Shown: in pieces, positions 33,403 to 36,250 of the stretch
Layout: each line of letters starts with the position of its first letter
How positions within the stretch are numbered: position 1 is the first letter of the stretch
Assembly: GCA_018813065.1 (NCBI GenBank)
Contig: JAHJCH010000123.1
Coordinates: forward strand, 1 to 36,250
DNA from: Myxococcota bacterium
GTDB taxonomy: Bacteria > Myxococcota_A > Bradymonadia > UBA7976 > UBA1532
Length of the DNA: 36,250 bases
Direction of reading: 5' to 3'
Notes under the pieces: generated by a model
The model's input: the letters and a program-made list of their open reading frames with translations, nothing else
Told to the model about the DNA's origin: nothing
Database searches by the model: none
Translations under genes and position numbers: made by a program

Positions 33403-34539
33403 ATGCGCAGCTTGATCCTCCTCGCCGCCCTCCTTGGCCTCGCCCACGCCCGCAAGCCCAAGGAGATCCCGCCGCCGCCGCCCTACCTCCTCGACGCCCG
33501 CCAAGCGCTGGTCAAGGGGGAGCTTGAGCACGCCGCCGAGACCCTGACGCGGGCGCGGGCCTGTTGGCGAATGCACGAGGAGGCCTGTGGCTTTACGCGC
33601 GCCCAATATGACGCGGTGGTGGGCATCTTCTACCTTGAGCGCGGCGAGCTGGAGGCCTCGGTCGCGGCGCTCCAGCGCGCCATCGAGGCGCAGCCGAGCC
33701 TCCTGATGGCGTCCTTTTATCTGGGCCAAGCCCTCTACAAGCTCGAACGCTGGGCGCCTGCGGCGGAGGCCCTTGAGCGCAGCCGCCCAATCGCCGAGGG
33801 CCACCTGGACTGGCACGCCCTCCTCGCCCGCGCGCACCGCAAGGCCAAGCAGCCAGAGGCGGCGCGACAAGCGCTGGAGCGCGGCCTGGCGCGCTTTGAG
33901 GAGCACCCAAGCCTCCTGCGTGAGCTGGCGGGGCTGTTTATCGAGCAGGGCTTGTTCGCGGCGGCCTTGGAGATTGGGCGCCGCTGGGCGGCGGTCAGCC
34001 CAGAGGCCTACGCCCACCTCCAGGTCGCCGAGGCCCATCGCCGCGCGGGGCTGAGGCGGGCGGCGCGCTTGGCCTTGGAGGAGGCGGTCCTGTTAAACCC
34101 CGGCCACGTCGAGGCGCGCGTGCGCCTCGGCTACCTCTACGCCGAGTCGGAGATGCCCCTCAGCGCCGCGCGCCTCTTCTCGCAGACCCCCAAGGCCTAT
34201 GAGGCCGCCGAGCAATATCACCAAGCCGCGCGCCCCTCGGCGGCGTGGCGGCTCAACGCGCGCGTCGAAGAGGCCACGCGCCGCCAAGCCCAAGGGGCGC
34301 AGCTTCACCTGGGGACGGAGGCCTTCTTCGCGGCCCTGGCGCGCCTGGAGCCGCTGGAGGCGCGCGGGCAGCTCGACGGCGTGGCGCGCTTGAGGATGGC
34401 GTGGGCGGCGATCCAAGCGGGGCGCTTCTCCCTGGCGCGGCGGCTCCTTGAGGCCCTGGAGCGGACGTCGTTGAGGGGCGCCGCCGTCCGCCTGCGCGGC
34501 GCCATCGAGGCTTGCCAAAAGGCGCCCTGGGGCTGCTGA
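33403..34539 (+). CDS. secreted TPR protein ending the TonB operon
   Basis: 378 residues from ATG 33403, with AGGGG 8 bases upstream; a TTG at 33367 is an unlikely alternative. The signal peptide is MRSLILLAALLGLAHA. TPR motifs run from ~25 to ~260 (ASFYLGQALYKLERWAPAAEAL, ALLARAHRKAKQPEAARQAL, VRLGYLYAESEMPLSAARLF). The final ~100 residues are helical and may be degenerate repeats. A periplasmic TPR protein closes Vibrio-type TtpC/TonB2 operons, where it is reported to support function of the system, so its place here is as expected. It starts 69 bases after tonB. Confidence 0.9.
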   Translation: MRSLILLAALLGLAHARKPKEIPPPPPYLLDARQALVKGELEHAAETLTRARACWRMHEEACGFTRAQYDAVVGIFYLERGELEASVAALQRAIEAQPSLLMASFYLGQALYKLERWAPAAEALERSRPIAEGHLDWHALLARAHRKAKQPEAARQALERGLARFEEHPSLLRELAGLFIEQGLFAAALEIGRRWAAVSPEAYAHLQVAEAHRRAGLRRAARLALEEAVLLNPGHVEARVRLGYLYAESEMPLSAARLFSQTPKAYEAAEQYHQAARPSAAWRLNARVEEATRRQAQGAQLHLGTEAFFAALARLEPLEARGQLDGVARLRMAWAAIQAGRFSLARRLLEALERTSLRGAAVRLRGAIEACQKAPWGC

Positions 34540-34553
34540 GCGGCCGCCTCAGC
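34535..34553 (+). terminator. hairpin at the end of the TonB operon (weak terminator candidate)
   Basis: Arms GCTGAG and CTCAGC enclose CGGCCGC, overlapping the stop codon of the TPR gene. No T-run follows, so it may only be a processing or attenuation structure. Confidence 0.3.
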
Positions 34554-34560
34554 CGCGTGG

Positions 34561-34586
34561 CGTTCATTTAAACGAACATTTGAACG
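34561..34586. promoter_or_regulatory. inverted-repeat operator candidate
   Basis: Outer arms CGTTCA (34561-34566) and TGAACG (34581-34586) enclose a second, near-perfect inverted repeat GTTCATTTAAACGAAC (34562-34577). A GAAC direct repeat with 4-base spacing is also present. It overlaps the -35 box of the promoter next to it, as expected for a repressor site. It does not match a LexA box I can name with confidence. Confidence 0.5.
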
Positions 34587-34608
34587 TTTTAAGGCGCGGG
34601 GTTATCCT
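34580..34608 (+). promoter_or_regulatory. sigma70-type promoter candidate
   Basis: -35 TTGAAC (34580-34585), a 17-base spacer, and -10 TATCCT (34603-34608). Transcription would begin about 30 bases before the ATG at 34642. Each box matches the consensus at 4 of 6 positions. Confidence 0.45.
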
Positions 34609-34641
34609 TCCCGCCAACCTCACACGACCCTGAGCTTGATC

Positions 34642-36250
34642 ATGCCCCAGCGCGCCCGCCTCGCCACCCTCACGCTCACCCTGGCGCTCCTCGCGCCCGC
34701 GCCCGCCCAGGCCCAGCTCAACAACCCCGACGCGTGCAGCGGCGTGATGATCGACATGATGACCGATGGGATGGTCTTCATGTACCTCCACACCGCAGAC
34801 CTGTGCTTTGGGATGTGTGATCAAGCCATGGGTGTGTTCTTTATGGCGGTCCTCGAAAGCTCATCGCTGACGATGGAGTTTATGGAGTGCGCCGCCGCCA
34901 ACCCTGAGCTGATCGACATGATGATCCGCATCATCGCGCATAACCCGGAGCTGCTTGACCGCATGGCGAGCATCATTGAACAGGACTGCGCGTTCCCTGC
35001 GGCCTTTATCGACATGGCGAGCTGGCATGATGACCTTCGGGCCTTCTTCTTCTATGTGCTCAATGATCGACTCTACCGCGCGTTGACCCGCTCGATGCTC
35101 TGTCAGCCACCTTTTATCGTAGAGACGCTTGGCGAGATGATGGAGCTGGACGCGGCGCGAGAGATGCGGCGAGGCCGCCCCTTCTGGGAGGTCTATATGA
35201 ACATGGGCGCGCCGGAGCACGACGCCGACGCCAATGAGATGGCGGATGAGCGCATGTTCTACGCCTTTATGAGCAACCCGCGGGCGGCCGCGTCGATGTT
35301 TGAGGCGCTCTCGACGATGGGCGAAGCGGAGCAAGTGGCGGTCCTTGACTTTATGTTTCTGGGGCGCACACATACGCGAGACGCATCCCAAGAAAACCCA
35401 CGACAGGCATTCTATAACATTTATGCCATCACTGAAGCATTCATGACAGGCATTGCGCCGCTCTATGATATGAACCTGCCACCCGATCCGCGCAGCGCCA
35501 ACCCCGCCAACGCGCTCCTGGGCCAAATGCTGGCGATCCTGGTGGAGATGGACGCGCAGGGACAGCTGATCGGCTTCACGCCCTACGCGGGGAGCTTCTT
35601 CCAGGCGCTGCGCTCGGGCGCCGAGGTCCACTGTGATCCGCGCTGCCTGGGGATGATGCATTTTATGGCCAGCCTCTTCCCCCTTGAGGTCTTCGCCCGC
35701 CTGCCGCCCGCCGATGAGTCTGCCCCCAGCCCCCGCGACTACAAGCGCGACGGCGCCCCCCTTCACTTTGAGTGCCCTGCGCCGGCGTGTGGGCTCTTTG
35801 CGCCGATGCTCTGCGCCGATGAGCCCAGCTGCCTGGCGGCGGGGCTGAGCTGGTGCGGGGGCAGCTGCTTACCGGTCAGCCAATGCCCCGAGATGCCTTG
35901 TAGCCCCCAAGCGCCCGACGCCTGCTTGGACATCTGGAGCTGCTTCAGCGTGGGGCTGTCGTGGTGCAATATGAGCTGCCAAGCGGCGCCCTGCCCCGCG
36001 TCGATGCCGCCTGATCTTGGCCTCGCCGTTGACATGGGCCCCATGCCCGACGCGGCCTTGCCGCCGGGTCAGGCGCAGCCCGGCGCGGGGGGCGATGCGG
36101 GGCGTGATGCGGGGATCGCCGAGGAGGACCCTCAACCCCAAGATCATGGCGGGGAGGCGGGCGTCCTCCCTGCGGCGCGCCTGGACGGCGGCATGGGGGG
36201 GGCGGCGCGCCCCGAGGACGGGGGCCAGGCCAGCCCCATGTGCCACGCCG
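34642..36250 (+). CDS. Met-rich, Cys-containing secreted protein, 3' end cut by window edge
   Basis: Open from ATG 34642 to the right edge (536 codons visible, no stop). The signal peptide is MPQRARLATLTLTLALLAPAPAQA|Q. Residues ~25-360 are helical and unusually rich in Met (about one residue in ten, with several MM pairs such as IDMMTD and DMMIRI). Then come Cys-rich repeats (~375-455: CPAPACGLFAPMLCADEPSC ... CSPQAPDACLDIWSC, each with GLSWCxxSC), followed by a Gly/Asp/Ala/Pro linker (DAGRDAG, DGGMGG). Such linkers often precede a MYXO-CTERM anchor, which may lie beyond the edge. I recognise no family. It has its own promoter candidate and follows the TonB operon on the same strand. About 35370-35450 is AT-richer than the rest. 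Confidence 0.82.
   Translation, partial: MPQRARLATLTLTLALLAPAPAQAQLNNPDACSGVMIDMMTDGMVFMYLHTADLCFGMCDQAMGVFFMAVLESSSLTMEFMECAAANPELIDMMIRIIAHNPELLDRMASIIEQDCAFPAAFIDMASWHDDLRAFFFYVLNDRLYRALTRSMLCQPPFIVETLGEMMELDAAREMRRGRPFWEVYMNMGAPEHDADANEMADERMFYAFMSNPRAAASMFEALSTMGEAEQVAVLDFMFLGRTHTRDASQENPRQAFYNIYAITEAFMTGIAPLYDMNLPPDPRSANPANALLGQMLAILVEMDAQGQLIGFTPYAGSFFQALRSGAEVHCDPRCLGMMHFMASLFPLEVFARLPPADESAPSPRDYKRDGAPLHFECPAPACGLFAPMLCADEPSCLAAGLSWCGGSCLPVSQCPEMPCSPQAPDACLDIWSCFSVGLSWCNMSCQAAPCPASMPPDLGLAVDMGPMPDAALPPGQAQPGAGGDAGRDAGIAEEDPQPQDHGGEAGVLPAARLDGGMGGAARPEDGGQASPMCHA

Noticed and set aside
34561-34586. LexA/SOS box
   Set aside because: GAAC/GTTC words are present, but their spacing fits neither the Gram-positive CGAAC-N4-GTTCG type nor the GTTC-N7-GTTC type, and the downstream gene is not a DNA-repair gene.
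1-36250. tRNA, rRNA, CRISPR array, transposase, integrase or toxin-antitoxin genes
   Set aside because: None was seen by eye. The short repeats found are in-frame coding repeats or small hairpins without regular spacers.

Overview
The window looks like a chromosomal piece of a GC-rich, delta-type bacterium, most likely Myxococcota (possibly the Bradymonadia; the exact lineage is inference). The clues are many TPR and lipoprotein genes, choice-of-anchor-D (ASH) lipoproteins, MopE-type Asp/Cys metal-binding repeats, a MYXO-CTERM-like C-terminal sorting tail and a cluster resembling the Myxococcus gliding (Glt/CglB) machinery. I see no rRNA, tRNA, CRISPR array, phage or insertion sequence.

Layout. 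(1) Bases 13877 to 1, minus strand, form a closely packed series: a VWA lipoprotein (CglB-like), an outer-membrane beta-barrel, a secreted TPR protein (GltC-like), a very large secreted TPR protein (GltD/AgmU-like), a TPR lipoprotein (GltE/AglT-like), a methionine aminopeptidase with an N-terminal SEC-C zinc motif, a secreted multidomain serine protease, and an acidic protein that runs off the left edge. (2) A 428-base divergent intergenic region separates this from the plus strand, where three related ASH-domain lipoproteins (14306-21719) are followed by a membrane-anchored sulfatase/alkaline-phosphatase-fold enzyme. (3) 24083-26034 is a compact nucleotide-salvage operon (thymidine kinase, uracil PRTase, hypoxanthine PRTase), meeting a minus-strand membrane/coiled-coil gene end to end. 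(4) After an intergenic region packed with small hairpins, 26902-34539 carries three small lipoproteins (the first strongly His-rich) and then a TonB energising operon of the TtpC type: DUF3450, long ExbB (TtpC), short ExbB, ExbD, TonB, TPR. (5) Behind a plausible promoter and operator, a Met-rich and Cys-rich secreted protein runs off the right edge.

How the genes may work together. The minus-strand cluster probably builds an envelope-spanning, surface-exposed adhesion or motility complex: VWA adhesin plus barrel plus periplasmic TPR scaffolds. No AglRQS motor is seen here. The plus-strand ASH/VWA lipoproteins are probably further envelope or surface proteins. The TtpC-type TonB system would drive uptake across the outer membrane. 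The His-rich lipoprotein co-directional with it suggests a transition-metal substrate, but no TonB-dependent receptor is present in the window. All functional names come from reading motifs and gene order by eye, with no database search.
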